Below are positions 27,741 through 37,504 of a stretch of DNA of 64,000 nucleotides, one piece after another (positions within the stretch are counted from its first letter, which is position 1; every line of letters starts with the position of its first letter). Position numbers and translations under genes: made by a program. The DNA is taken from positions 310,001 to 374,000 of the forward strand of contig NZ_SRMP01000002.1 in NCBI RefSeq assembly GCF_005925325.1, given 5' to 3'. Source of the DNA: Pedobacter helvus. Lineage in GTDB: Bacteria > Bacteroidota > Bacteroidia > Sphingobacteriales > Sphingobacteriaceae. The notes under the pieces were generated by a model. The model ran no database searches. It was not told the DNA's origin and worked only from the letters and a program-made list of their open reading frames with translations.

Positions 27741-28112
27741 ATGGAAATTAAAGGTAAAGTGCACGAAATTGGTGCAGTACAACAAGTAAGTGAAACGTTT
27801 AAAAAACGTGATTTGATTATAGAGTATGCAGAAAACCCAACATACCCAGAATATATCAGATTTGAATCATTACAAGATAAAACAGCTTTGCTTGATAATT
27901 TAAAAGCTGGAGACGAGGTAGAGGTTTCATTCAACTTGCGTGGTCGTCCTTGGACAAATAAAGATGGCGTAACTTCTTACTTTAATAGTTTGGTAGTATG
28001 GCGTATTACTACTTTGGCTAATACCGCCGGTGCTGCTGCGGCTGCTCCTCAATATGCTGCTCCTGCTGATGTAAGTACAGCTGCTGGTGAAGATGATGAT
28101 TTACCATTTTAA
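27741..28112 (+). CDS. DUF3127 protein with SSB-like acidic tail
   Basis: 123 residues from the ATG at 27741 (MEIKGKVHEIGAVQQVSETF), the family's usual start. A longer open frame beginning at 27657 would overlap the divergent methyltransferase start. The domain is strand-rich, with KRDLIIEYAENPTYPEYIRF and GDEVEVSFNLRGRPWTNKDG, consistent with an OB-type fold. It ends in an Ala/Pro-rich linker and the tail EDDDLPF, strikingly like the DDDIPF tip that SSB uses to recruit partner proteins. A role in binding single-stranded nucleic acid is inferred. It is closed by a clear terminator. Confidence 0.82.
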   Translation: MEIKGKVHEIGAVQQVSETFKKRDLIIEYAENPTYPEYIRFESLQDKTALLDNLKAGDEVEVSFNLRGRPWTNKDGVTSYFNSLVVWRITTLANTAGAAAAAPQYAAPADVSTAAGEDDDLPF

Positions 28113-28171
28113 TAACGCTTTCTGAAAACGCTTTCTAACATCGCTTTTTAAGAAAACACTTTATAATTTTT

Positions 28172-28204
28172 AAGCCGTTTGGTTACAAACCGAACGGCTT
28201 TTTT
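28172..28204 (+). terminator. Terminator after DUF3127 gene
   Basis: AAGCCGTT pairs with AACGGCTT, extended by GGTT/AACC around an ACA loop, and is followed by TTTT. It lies 60 nt downstream of the DUF3127 stop. Confidence 0.85.
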
Positions 28205-28280
28205 GCGTTAGTGTACTGTTAAAATTTGTTAAAGGATAGACTCTTTCCTTTATATCTTCGCTATTTTTGAAATAGTTGCG

Positions 28281-30116
28281 ATGAAAAAGAAGAGCCTTTG
28301 GATAATTACCGCCCTAATGACCGTTGCGTTGTTGGGTGTTTTTGTAATGCAGATGTATTACATCAGGGAGTCATATAATCTAAAATCGCAACTATTCGAG
28401 CAAAATGTAAATCAGGCTTTGGTTTCTGTGGTAAATAAAATACAGAAACAGAACGTTATTCATCGTATCAACCAAAAAGGCAATGAATTTAAGGAATTAG
28501 AGGTAAAGAACATAAGGGCACAGACTGATAGCATTGTTGCATTCCAAATTCGACATAAAGAATTTCAAGCTTTAAGAAAACTTAAACAGCGCCAACAAAT
28601 TTTTGATTATCTTGGATTACAAGACAGTTTGATTAGAGAGAATTTTACTTCTCCAGAAATTATTTCGGAAGAAGATTTCGTGATTCTGTCTAATCCAAAT
28701 CCAAATGATAAAAATCCGTTAAAGCTAAATGTTGATGATATTAAAGGCCCTAATGGTGTTTTGATAAGTCGTAGGGTAATTCCTTCTTTTTTTAGAAAGC
28801 GGGCAGTTTTAAATATCAATAAATTGCCAGATACGATTAGGTACTTGGCTTTTAACCCAACTACAGGTTTTCCTCAGTTTATTTCTTTACCTAGTATCGA
28901 TCCCGAACTAAAGTCGAAGTTTAAGATGGAAGATGCTAAAGTGGAATACAAGTATAAAGCAGAGCTGGAAAGACTGTATGCTGACACTGCCGCTGTGTAT
29001 AATTTAGGTAATGTGAACCTGCTGCAAGATGTTGCTAAAGAAATGGCTAATAAGGATGTGCCTTTGGAAGAAAGGATGCCTAGTCAGGATATTGTAGATA
29101 CACTGATTAAAAAGGAGCTACTGAGTAAAAATATCGATCTTGATTATAACTACTGGGTAACACCATCAAGAAATACAGGGAAGGTAATTTATCAGAATGT
29201 TTCTTTGCCTGCTGGCGATGTATTGCCCAAAAATACCTTCAGTAAAGTGATTTTCGGTAATGATTTGCTGACCAAAGACCCTGGGATGTTATATGTGAGT
29301 TTTCCTAATAAAAACTCGCTCATATTTAATAACATGTTCGTAACCTTGGCGTCTTCTGTAGGTTTGTTATTGGTGCTCATTTCCATTTTTGCTTATACCA
29401 TTTATGCCATCATCCGTCAGAAAAAACTTTCTGAGATGAAAACAGATTTCATCAATAACATGACGCATGAGTTTAAAACTCCGGTGGCAACTATCATGAT
29501 TGCAAGTGAAGCGTTGAAAGATCCCGATCTGACACCAGATAAAGCCAGGGTTAATCGTTTGGCGGGTATTATTTATGATGAGAATGTGCGTTTGGGTAAT
29601 CACATTGAAAGAGTGCTTAACGTAGCGAAGCTAGATAACAAAGAGCTTAAGCTAGAGCGAAACCCTGTAGCAATGAACGATCTGATTTCTTTAGTGGTAG
29701 ATAGCATGAGCTTACAGCTGCAAAAGAAAGATACAGAATTGATTTTAGCCTTAGATGCAGATCCAGATGTAGTGATTGGTGATGAATTACATCTTTCGAA
29801 TATGATCTACAACCTGGTTGATAATGCTAATAAGTACAGTCCGGAGAATCCAAAAATCACCATTAAAACCAAAACCTTGGCCAACGAAATTTGTATAGAA
29901 GTCAGCGACGAGGGAATTGGAATGAGCAAAGAGCAAACTAAAAGGATATTTGATCAGTTTTATAGAGTGCCTACCGGAAATTTACATGATGTAAAAGGTT
30001 TTGGTTTAGGTTTAAGCTATGTAAACGATATTATTAAGCAAATGAATGGTTCTGTTAAGGTGATAAGTGAAAAAGATAAAGGGACTACATTTGTGATACA
30101 TTTACCATTAAATTAA
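28281..30116 (+). CDS. Sensor histidine kinase, RprX-like
   Basis: 611 residues. There is an N-terminal membrane helix (about residues 6-28), a long periplasmic sensor region to about residue 350, a second helix (LASSVGLLLVLISIFAYTIY), then HisKA with NNMTHEFKTPVATIMIASEA (phospho-acceptor H396). The ATPase domain has the N-box IYNLVDNANKYSPENP, VSDEGIGMSKEQ and GFGLGLSYVNDI. The size, topology and directly following OmpR-type regulator resemble the RprXY system of Bacteroides. The signal sensed is unknown. The 11-base gap to the regulator indicates an operon. Confidence 0.88.
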   Translation: MKKKSLWIITALMTVALLGVFVMQMYYIRESYNLKSQLFEQNVNQALVSVVNKIQKQNVIHRINQKGNEFKELEVKNIRAQTDSIVAFQIRHKEFQALRKLKQRQQIFDYLGLQDSLIRENFTSPEIISEEDFVILSNPNPNDKNPLKLNVDDIKGPNGVLISRRVIPSFFRKRAVLNINKLPDTIRYLAFNPTTGFPQFISLPSIDPELKSKFKMEDAKVEYKYKAELERLYADTAAVYNLGNVNLLQDVAKEMANKDVPLEERMPSQDIVDTLIKKELLSKNIDLDYNYWVTPSRNTGKVIYQNVSLPAGDVLPKNTFSKVIFGNDLLTKDPGMLYVSFPNKNSLIFNNMFVTLASSVGLLLVLISIFAYTIYAIIRQKKLSEMKTDFINNMTHEFKTPVATIMIASEALKDPDLTPDKARVNRLAGIIYDENVRLGNHIERVLNVAKLDNKELKLERNPVAMNDLISLVVDSMSLQLQKKDTELILALDADPDVVIGDELHLSNMIYNLVDNANKYSPENPKITIKTKTLANEICIEVSDEGIGMSKEQTKRIFDQFYRVPTGNLHDVKGFGLGLSYVNDIIKQMNGSVKVISEKDKGTTFVIHLPLN

Positions 30117-30127
30117 GCACATTATAT

Positions 30128-30820
30128 ATGAAGAAAATATTGTTGGTTGAGGACGATCCGAATTTAGGTTTGTTACTACAAGACTACCTACAGATTAAGG
30201 GTAATTTTGAGGTGGTTTTGTGTACTGATGGCGAGGAAGGCTTAAAAGCTTTCGGCAAGCAACCTTTCGACATCTGCATATTGGATGTGATGATGCCTAA
30301 AAAAGATGGCTTTACTTTGGGTAAGGAAATCAGGAAGTCTGATCCGAATGTGCCAATCATTTTTGCAACAGCAAAATCTATGATGGAAGACAAAGCTTCT
30401 GCTTATGATTTAGGTGGCGATGATTACATCACAAAACCATTTAGAATTGAAGAACTTCTGCTTCGTATCAATGCTTTGTTGAAAAGGGTATCGTCTGTAC
30501 AGATAGTGCAGGAGGAAGAACCTAAGCAATTTGAAATAGGCGATTATACTTTCGATTATACTACTCAATTAATTCATTTTAATGGCGCACAACAAAAGCT
30601 ATCAACTAAAGAAGCCGAGTTGCTTCGTTTGTTATGTTTGAAGAAAAATAGCGTGCTAACTAGAGAAGAGGCTTTAATTCATATTTGGCATGATGATAAT
30701 TACTTTAATGGCCGTAGTATGGATGTGTTTTTAAGTAAGTTACGTAAGTACCTTAGAGAAGATCCAAAAGTGGAAATTATCAATGTTCACGGTAAAGGCT
30801 ATAAGCTGGTAGTGAACTAG
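30128..30820 (+). CDS. OmpR-family response regulator, RprY-like
   Basis: 230 residues. The receiver domain has the acidic pocket VEDDPN, the phospho-acceptor D53 in CILDVMMPKKDG, the switch threonine/alanine in IIFATAKS, and the lysine in YITKPF. The C-terminal winged helix (about residues 133-229) includes LSTKEAELLRLLCLKK and GRSMDVFLSKLRKYL, as in OmpR/PhoB regulators. It is the obvious partner of the kinase just upstream. Targets are not visible from this window. Confidence 0.93.
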   Translation: MKKILLVEDDPNLGLLLQDYLQIKGNFEVVLCTDGEEGLKAFGKQPFDICILDVMMPKKDGFTLGKEIRKSDPNVPIIFATAKSMMEDKASAYDLGGDDYITKPFRIEELLLRINALLKRVSSVQIVQEEEPKQFEIGDYTFDYTTQLIHFNGAQQKLSTKEAELLRLLCLKKNSVLTREEALIHIWHDDNYFNGRSMDVFLSKLRKYLREDPKVEIINVHGKGYKLVVN

Positions 30821-30862
30821 AATCACGATTTTAGATTACGATTCAGCGGTTATGTAAACTAA

Positions 30863-31273
30863 ATGAAATTAATTGTTCTCGCTACATTTTTATATCTAGT
30901 GCCATTTTGTGTTTTTAGTCAGGCTCATTCAAAAGCAGAATTAAGATATAAACCTAAAACACTTGATGAAGCAGTTTTACAGCTTGAAAAGCTACATCAC
31001 GATACGACCAAAAAGCAAATAATTGCTCTTACCGAAGATCAATTTAAATTGTATTCGCATTTGGAGATGGGAATGTGGATTAGAAATAATTGGAAATTGT
31101 GGTCTGGAGGAAAATTATCAAAATATTTTAAATCGATAGGTGTTTTTCATCCAGATGATATGTCTGGGATAATTCTAACTTCTTACTACAGGCATTTAAA
31201 AGGTCAAGATCGAGAGTTAGAAAAGCAAGTGAAGTGTTATCAAGATTTTTGGAAGGTGTCTAAAGATCGCTAA
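30863..31273 (+). CDS. Small exported protein, possibly DUF6794-type
   Basis: 136 residues with a signal peptide (residues 1-20, ending VFSQ). The mature part contains TLDEAVLQLEKLHHDTTKKQ, the conserved-looking MGMWIRNNWKLW, and GVFHPDDMSGIILTSYYR. I associate this IRNNWxLW...HPDDMS pattern with a Bacteroidota domain of unknown function (DUF6794), though I could not check it. It is likely periplasmic. It follows the RprY-like gene at 42 bases and may be co-transcribed. Confidence 0.65.
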   Translation: MKLIVLATFLYLVPFCVFSQAHSKAELRYKPKTLDEAVLQLEKLHHDTTKKQIIALTEDQFKLYSHLEMGMWIRNNWKLWSGGKLSKYFKSIGVFHPDDMSGIILTSYYRHLKGQDRELEKQVKCYQDFWKVSKDR

Positions 31274-31276
31274 AAT

Positions 31277-31319
31277 AAAAATCGGTTAACCGTTGTTCAT
31301 CAACAGTTAACCGATTTTT
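31277..31319. terminator. Bidirectional terminator
   Basis: AAAATCGGTTAAC pairs with GTTAACCGATTTT, with inner GTTG/CAAC pairing around a short loop. A-rich and T-rich flanks suit termination from both sides, between the convergent genes ending at 31273 and 31339. Confidence 0.8.
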
Positions 31320-31338
31320 CAGTTTAAACATAACCTTA

Positions 31339-32127
31339 TTACATCATTACCCATTTAAAGGTTTGATAGGCCGATTTACCCCAGCCTTTCAATGCTCCTT
31401 TTAAAATGTCGTACAATTGTTTGTTGTTTACGGCTTTTCCTTTGGTAGGAATTTTCAGTTTGTCTTCGCCAACTGGCACGTCAGTTACCGAAGTAGCAAA
31501 CCAAGTAACATGTTCGTGGGGTAGAGCTAAGCCTAAGATCATTCCAGGTAAACCACCAAAAGACTCTGGGCCGCCGCTAACGGCAATTTCTTCAGAATAA
31601 AAAGCAACTACATAAACCGAGTCCATTACCAAAGCATTGGCTCTACGGCAATTGTAGCCAGCAATTTCCCTAAACTCATCCGTAATTTTCCAGTTGATTT
31701 TTCTGGTACTATCACTCACCATGTAAGTCTCATCATAAACTTTCTTTTGGGTTCTGCTAGTTCCAGCTTTAACGTTGGTTAAAATGCTGTTAGCTTGTTT
31801 AAATTCTATCATATCTCCAAACCAACCGCTGGTGCTAGCGATTGCCTCTTCAGTCGGAATAAAAGCTGTGGTTTCGTTACCGAAATAAAGTGTGCTTTTT
31901 GAAGTTTTAAACTGAGGGTTGTTTTTTTGATAGTTTTCGAAAGCTACTTTATAAAAACTGTCGTCACCGCCGCCCCAGGTTTTAATCTGATTTTTAATAG
32001 CCGTATATGCATTTACACGCTTTTCGTATTCAATGGAGCCATGCGTTATAAAACGGGCGTTTTGTGCGTTGGCATTAAATGTAGCTATTAGTAGGTATGC
32101 ACTTATGATATATTTTAAAGTCTTCAT
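31339..32127 (-). CDS. GLPGLI family protein
   Basis: 262 residues from the ATG at 32127 (MKTLKYIISAYLLIATFNANAQ), which gives a clean signal peptide. A longer frame up to 32295 would run into the upstream receptor gene and is rejected. The family hallmark appears as ESFGGLPGMILGLALPHEHV. Earlier conserved parts are EYEKRVNAYTAIKNQ and WKITDEFREIAGYNCRRANA. GLPGLI proteins are exported Bacteroidota proteins of unknown activity, commonly encoded with a TonB-dependent-type outer-membrane protein, as here, 19 bases downstream of it. Confidence 0.9.
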   Translation of the reverse strand: MKTLKYIISAYLLIATFNANAQNARFITHGSIEYEKRVNAYTAIKNQIKTWGGGDDSFYKVAFENYQKNNPQFKTSKSTLYFGNETTAFIPTEEAIASTSGWFGDMIEFKQANSILTNVKAGTSRTQKKVYDETYMVSDSTRKINWKITDEFREIAGYNCRRANALVMDSVYVVAFYSEEIAVSGGPESFGGLPGMILGLALPHEHVTWFATSVTDVPVGEDKLKIPTKGKAVNNKQLYDILKGALKGWGKSAYQTFKWVMM

Positions 32128-32146
32128 TTGTTGAGAATTAGTTGAT

Positions 32147-34945
32147 TTAGTTTTTTGGAGCTCCGCCGCCCATTTTATTAAAATCCCAGATAAGCGAGAA
32201 CATAAAGTACTGGCCAATGTTGTTATAGGTGGTTTGAATGATCGAACTACCAGACGCATAACGGTTGAAACCTTTATTCTCATCCAAAATATCATTAGCG
32301 CTAATTGAGAATTTTAAGCTTTCTTGTTTAAAGAATGCTTTGGTTAGGGTTGCATTAACAAGTAATCGTTCAAAGCTGTTATCGAAAGATTGGCTACTTG
32401 GTTGGTAAGTATATTCAGAAAGTATCCAAATGCTTATTTTCTTCGGAAGTTTCACAGAGGCATCAAAGTAACCACTATATCCCCAGCCTTTGTTGTTTAC
32501 ATTACTCTGCAACGAAGCTTCCTGTGAATTGTATCTAGGACCAAATGAAAGATAGAAATTGTTCTTTTCCCCATATTTGCTCAGGTTTATAGATGGGCCA
32601 TAACTAGAACTTGTAGTGGTGTTTAGTTCAGTTAATTGAGAAGTTCTGTTAAAAACGTAGTTGTAATTTTTAGAGCCATTTGCGCTCAAATTTAGTCCAA
32701 CATTCAGGTCTGCCAAGAATTTCATCTTTCTAGAAAAACCAGAATAAATATTGTAATTATAGGGTAGTTTGCCATCAAGATTTACCGATCTATAAATAGT
32801 ACGACCTTCAGTATCGGTAACATTACTGCTTACTATTGCATTATTTATGAAATTACCAGAACCACTAATGTAAAAGTTTTGGTTGGTGAGTACTTTGTAA
32901 GTGTTATATCTAACATTAAATCGGTTATTGTAAGCTGGTTTTAATAATGGATTTCCTTCAGGAATATTCAATGGGTCATCATTGGTTCTTACTGGCTGTA
33001 ATTGATTAACGGTTGGCTGGGTAGTAGAGCCGTTGTAGTTAAAAGTAAACGATTTTTGTGCCGAAAACTTATATTGATACATCGCCTGTGGTAACCAGTT
33101 GATGAAATTGCGATTGAAGGTTTGATTGCTATATTTCTCAACTTGATCGAAGTTCACAAAACTCGTTTTTGTTCCGAAATTAACCACTGTTTTCCCCTTT
33201 TTATAGCTAAAAATAGCACCAATTTGGTTAATTAACTGATCGGCTTGGAAATTGTTGCTAAATTCAGAGTTGAGTTGGTCATATTGATTTGGAGCACTAG
33301 CGTCAAAGGTCTTTTTATGCGCATCGTTACTTGTAAAACTTAAGCCATAGCTAGCGACCAAGCTGAAAAATTTACTAAAAGGCTCATTATAAGTGAAATT
33401 GGAAGATAATTTATTAATGATGATGTTGTTGTCTTTTAATTGATCAATCTCTTCTGTTCTGGTTAACGCATCGTTTGTATCGTAGAAGTTATTTTCGGAA
33501 TTTAAAAAACCATCACTGTTAGTTTTGTTATAATTTTGGGCCAAGCTAATTGAAAAATTTCTGCCCACTTTTTTTAGTTTCTTTGTGTAAAGCGCACTTA
33601 AATTAAACAATTGCTGTTTAGCTTCATTTGTGGTAACTCTCTCCGAATTATTAATTCGGGTATCGTCTCCTCGTTTACTGTTTGACTTATAAACACTTTC
33701 ATTATCACTATTTTTAATTGTGCCATCAATCACGATTTTTAAAGTAGAGCTAGTATCTAATTTAACATTGTAAGTTGCATCAATTTTTTGCCTAAACATA
33801 TTACTTTCCTTGTCGTCATCACTATTGGTATTGATGTAGCCGTCTGGTAGGTTGTTCTGATTAATTGTGTTCTTATTTGTCTTTACATTTAAGGCACCAA
33901 CCTTATAATTGGTATTCAAGGCATGCTTATCGTTTTTCCATTTGTTTTCGTAGTGAATACCACCGTTATGAGCAATTGGAATACCTTCGCCCCAGTATTG
34001 TCCCCCCTCTAATTCGTCGCCATAAGACATAAACATCATCCCGTCATCAGTCATTTCCATATTGCTACTAGAACCGTATTTACTAGCATCATCCCAACCC
34101 AAGCCAGTTTTACCTGTGTTACTAGAAGTGAAATAAGCTGCAATCTTTTCCTTGTTTTTGAATTTGTTGATCATGGCCTGGATCTGATAAAAATCGTCAG
34201 TGCCATAACCAGCATCAATTTTTCCAAAATAGCCTTGTTTTTTATCCTCTTTGAGTACAATGTTCAGTGTTTGTTTTTTCTGACCATCATCTACACCTGT
34301 AAAAGCTGCTTGATCGCTAGCTTTTTCAAATAGTTGAACTTTATCAACCATATCGGCTCTTAAGTTTTTGGTCACTAAAGTAGGGTCATCACCAAAAAAC
34401 TCTTCACCATCTACCAAAACCTTTTCAACGGCTTTACCTTGGGCAGTAATTTTACCTTGTGCATCTACAGTTACGCCGGGAAATTTCTTTAATAGATCCT
34501 CTACACGATCATTTGGCTGAATTTTATAAGCACCGGCATTAAATTCGGTGGTATCGCCTTTGATTTTGATTGCTGCGGCCTGACCTTTAATGATCACTTC
34601 ATTCAGTAGTTTGGCTTTGGTTTTCATATCGATCACTTTAAAATCCATAGACTTGTTGGCAGAGTCGATGCTGAATTTATTTACAAAATCAGCATAATCA
34701 GGGTAGGTAACCAAAAGGATAAAATTTCCATTTTTAAAGTTTTGAAAGCTAAAACTCCCATCTTGCGCAGCTCTGGTAAATTTGTAAAGTGTAGAATCTT
34801 TCGCATTTAAAACGCTTATGGTAGCATTTTTTAATTTAGCATTAGAGGAAATATCAGCAACAATTCCTTGAACAGGATGGTTTTGTGCGAATGCAATGGT
34901 TGTAAATAGCAGTAACGCTATTACGGTGAGTAACGTTTTCTTCAT
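32147..34945 (-). CDS. Outer-membrane beta-barrel receptor with carboxypeptidase-like domain
   Basis: 932 residues. There is a signal peptide (1-20, ending AFAQ), then a carboxypeptidase-regulatory-like domain (about 22-105), then a plug-like region (RVEDLLKKFPGVTVDAQGKI; VLVDGEEFFGDDP), then a long barrel of amphipathic strands ending in a final hydrophobic strand. This is the TonB-dependent receptor layout of the outer-membrane beta-barrel family found beside GLPGLI genes in Bacteroidota. The substrate is unknown. The two genes form an operon. Confidence 0.88.
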   Translation of the reverse strand: MKKTLLTVIALLLFTTIAFAQNHPVQGIVADISSNAKLKNATISVLNAKDSTLYKFTRAAQDGSFSFQNFKNGNFILLVTYPDYADFVNKFSIDSANKSMDFKVIDMKTKAKLLNEVIIKGQAAAIKIKGDTTEFNAGAYKIQPNDRVEDLLKKFPGVTVDAQGKITAQGKAVEKVLVDGEEFFGDDPTLVTKNLRADMVDKVQLFEKASDQAAFTGVDDGQKKQTLNIVLKEDKKQGYFGKIDAGYGTDDFYQIQAMINKFKNKEKIAAYFTSSNTGKTGLGWDDASKYGSSSNMEMTDDGMMFMSYGDELEGGQYWGEGIPIAHNGGIHYENKWKNDKHALNTNYKVGALNVKTNKNTINQNNLPDGYINTNSDDDKESNMFRQKIDATYNVKLDTSSTLKIVIDGTIKNSDNESVYKSNSKRGDDTRINNSERVTTNEAKQQLFNLSALYTKKLKKVGRNFSISLAQNYNKTNSDGFLNSENNFYDTNDALTRTEEIDQLKDNNIIINKLSSNFTYNEPFSKFFSLVASYGLSFTSNDAHKKTFDASAPNQYDQLNSEFSNNFQADQLINQIGAIFSYKKGKTVVNFGTKTSFVNFDQVEKYSNQTFNRNFINWLPQAMYQYKFSAQKSFTFNYNGSTTQPTVNQLQPVRTNDDPLNIPEGNPLLKPAYNNRFNVRYNTYKVLTNQNFYISGSGNFINNAIVSSNVTDTEGRTIYRSVNLDGKLPYNYNIYSGFSRKMKFLADLNVGLNLSANGSKNYNYVFNRTSQLTELNTTTSSSYGPSINLSKYGEKNNFYLSFGPRYNSQEASLQSNVNNKGWGYSGYFDASVKLPKKISIWILSEYTYQPSSQSFDNSFERLLVNATLTKAFFKQESLKFSISANDILDENKGFNRYASGSSIIQTTYNNIGQYFMFSLIWDFNKMGGGAPKN

Positions 34946-35160
34946 TTTAATAGTTTGATAGTATCGCTAAAATAACAACTAAATCATTAGTTTTATAACG
35001 TTTTAACAATTTTAACTTTTGTTAACATGCTTGTTACATGTTATAGTCGCTTAAAGCCCTTCTTTGTTGCAGAGGCAAAAAGGATTAGTTATTAATTGTC
35101 TAAATTTGTAATTTAAGCTAAGAGAGTGGCTGATACTTTCTACATTAGAACAAGACTGAT

Positions 35161-37449
35161 TTGGAAGAAAACGAACATCTACAACCTGCCGAACTTGCTG
35201 CAAAATTTGTTAATCAAACCTCGAGGCACATTTTCTTGACCGGAAAAGCCGGAACTGGAAAAACTACGTTCTTACGAAATATCATTGCTAAAACGCATAA
35301 GAAAGCCGTGATTGTAGCGCCTACTGGTATCGCTGCCATTAATGCTGCGGGAGTTACCATACACTCGTTATTTCAGCTGCCTTTTGGAACTTTTGTGCCT
35401 CGTATTACACCAGATCAGAAATTGCCTTCGGGAGTTCCCTACAATACACCCAAAACTTTGGTTCGGCACCTCAGTATGAATGCCATTAAGCGTAGAATTT
35501 TGCTAGATATGGAGTTGCTGGTGATTGATGAAGTGAGTATGCTCAGAGCAGATTTGTTAGATGCCATTGACTTTGTGCTGCGCTATGTAAGACGAAACAA
35601 TGATAGTTTTGGTGGTGTGCAAGTGCTTTTTATTGGCGATTTATATCAGCTGCCCCCGGTGGTGCGAAACCAAGAACAAGAACTGCTTTCTATGTTCTAT
35701 CAGAGTGCTTTCTTTTTTGATGCGCTTTGTTTGAAGAACAGTCCGCCGATATACATTGAGCTAGATAAAATTTACCGACAGGCAGATCAAACTTTTATTA
35801 GCCTGTTAAATAATTTACGGAATAACGTAGCCACCGAGCAAGACATCGCTTTGCTTAAAAGCCATTACCAAGAAAATTTTAAGGCAGATTTAAACGATAA
35901 CTACATCACTTTAACTACGCATAATAGCAAAGCTGATGCGATGAACCGAAACAGTTTGGCGAAGCTGAAGGGTAAATCTTTTTTATACCATGCTACTATC
36001 GAAAAGGAATTTGCTGAGAGTGCTTATCCGATAGAAAAAACTTTGGAGTTAAAGATTGGGGCACAGGTGATGTTCATTAAAAATGATCCCAAGGGTGAAC
36101 AACGTTTTTTTAACGGGAAATTAGCCATAGTAACCGATTTGCGTACTGACTACATTGAGGTATTGCCCGAAGGAAATAAATATCCGATTAGTTTAGAACA
36201 GTACGTTTGGAAAAATATTAGATATACTACAAATAAACATACCAACGAAATTGAAGAGGAGGAGATCGGTACATTTACGCAATATCCTTTAAAGTTGGCT
36301 TGGGCTATCACAGTACATAAAAGTCAGGGTTTAACGTTTGATAAAGCTATTGTAGACATTGGTGATGCTTTTGCACCAGGTCAGATTTATGTAGCGCTAT
36401 CGCGATTGCGCTCAATTGATGGTTTGATTTTAACCTCGCACCTCAACAATAGAGGAATGAAGGCCGACCAGAATGTGGCTTATTATTCACGCACTAAAGA
36501 TCAGCAGGAAAGTTTATTGACTCAGATTACCAAAGAGGCTGATGCTTTTTTGAAGCAATCGTTGCTACGAGCTTTTAACTTTACTTTGTTGGATAATTTC
36601 GTTTACGAACATGTGTTTAGTTACCGTAAGGATGAAAAACGTTCCGTAAAACAAACCCATCTGCAATGGGCGGTAAAGCTGCAGCAGGAGCTGATGGCTG
36701 CTAAAGTTCATGCAGACAAGTTTTTGAAACAAATTGATCGACTTTTGGTGCTTGGTCAGTCTGTTGACTTAGACGCTTTAATTACCCGAACTGAAGCTGC
36801 AAGTAATTATTTTACGCCTATTTTGGTAGCTCAAAGTAATATGATTTTTGAGCACATTGAAGCTGTAAAAGAGCAGAAGCAAACCAAAGAATACCTCAAT
36901 GAGTTGATTGATTTGGAGGCGATGTTTTATGAGCAGTTTAAGAAAATTGTTCGTGCAAAAGCAATGTTGAGTGCTAAAGCAGACCAAATAGAGATTGGCA
37001 AAGATGATTTGAATAAGCTTTATGGTTTAGCAAAGAGAGAAGAGCAGATGAAGAAAGCTTTCAGTTTGCCAAACAAGGAAGAGTTAGAGCGCTCTGGGGC
37101 TGAGCCTAAATTTAGAAGTAAGAAGAAAACTGAAAAGGAAAAGACGCCAAAAGTAGACACCAAGGAAGTAACGCTGGCTTTATTTAACGAGGGTAAAACA
37201 CCAACCGAAATTGCCGTGGAGAGAAAAATGACCAAAGGTACCATAGAAGGACATTTGGCGCATTACATTGTACAAAACCAGATCAGCGCAGATAAGGTGA
37301 TTGCTAAGCATAAATTAGAGATTTTATTGCAAGCCATTCGCGAGCTTAAAAGTATCAAGCTTAATGAAATCAGAGACCATGTGGGCAGATCTTATGATTT
37401 CGGCGAGATTAAAATTGCCATTGCTGCGTTTATGGCAGAAGGGGAGTAA
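35161..37449 (+). CDS. PIF1/RecD-like helicase with C-terminal HTH domain
   Basis: 762 residues. The start is a TTG; an in-frame TAG lies just upstream and no ATG fits before the P-loop. Helicase motifs seen: Walker A FLTGKAGTGKTTFLRNI, the VAPTGIAAINAAGVTIHSLF motif Ia, Walker B LLVIDEVSMLR, IGDLYQLPPV, and the C-terminal TVHKSQGLTFDKAIVD and YVALSRLRS motifs. A coiled, charged linker follows, and a C-terminal domain near 680-762 (GKTPTEIAVERKMTKGTIEG) resembles the HTH_40 DNA-binding module of RecQ-type helicases. The likely role is DNA unwinding in repair or replication. Confidence 0.92.
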   Translation: MEENEHLQPAELAAKFVNQTSRHIFLTGKAGTGKTTFLRNIIAKTHKKAVIVAPTGIAAINAAGVTIHSLFQLPFGTFVPRITPDQKLPSGVPYNTPKTLVRHLSMNAIKRRILLDMELLVIDEVSMLRADLLDAIDFVLRYVRRNNDSFGGVQVLFIGDLYQLPPVVRNQEQELLSMFYQSAFFFDALCLKNSPPIYIELDKIYRQADQTFISLLNNLRNNVATEQDIALLKSHYQENFKADLNDNYITLTTHNSKADAMNRNSLAKLKGKSFLYHATIEKEFAESAYPIEKTLELKIGAQVMFIKNDPKGEQRFFNGKLAIVTDLRTDYIEVLPEGNKYPISLEQYVWKNIRYTTNKHTNEIEEEEIGTFTQYPLKLAWAITVHKSQGLTFDKAIVDIGDAFAPGQIYVALSRLRSIDGLILTSHLNNRGMKADQNVAYYSRTKDQQESLLTQITKEADAFLKQSLLRAFNFTLLDNFVYEHVFSYRKDEKRSVKQTHLQWAVKLQQELMAAKVHADKFLKQIDRLLVLGQSVDLDALITRTEAASNYFTPILVAQSNMIFEHIEAVKEQKQTKEYLNELIDLEAMFYEQFKKIVRAKAMLSAKADQIEIGKDDLNKLYGLAKREEQMKKAFSLPNKEELERSGAEPKFRSKKKTEKEKTPKVDTKEVTLALFNEGKTPTEIAVERKMTKGTIEGHLAHYIVQNQISADKVIAKHKLEILLQAIRELKSIKLNEIRDHVGRSYDFGEIKIAIAAFMAEGE

Positions 37450-37504
37450 AGCCCCACCCAACCTCCCCGAAGGGGAGGAGTTGCAAAGCGCTACAGACAA
37501 CATA

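Noticed and set aside
27675..27785. 37-codon N-terminal extension of the rRNA methyltransferase
   Set aside because: Hydrophobic and unlike the family; it would overlap the divergent DUF3127 gene. The MTQVFHTKSK start fits.
32128..32295. 56-codon extension of the GLPGLI protein
   Set aside because: It overlaps the receptor gene and hides a clean signal peptide that starts at 32127.
34999..35026. TTAAC-rich stretch upstream of the receptor gene as a third Pho box
   Set aside because: The repeats are spaced 10 and 9 bases, not 11, and no -7 box follows at 4 nt.
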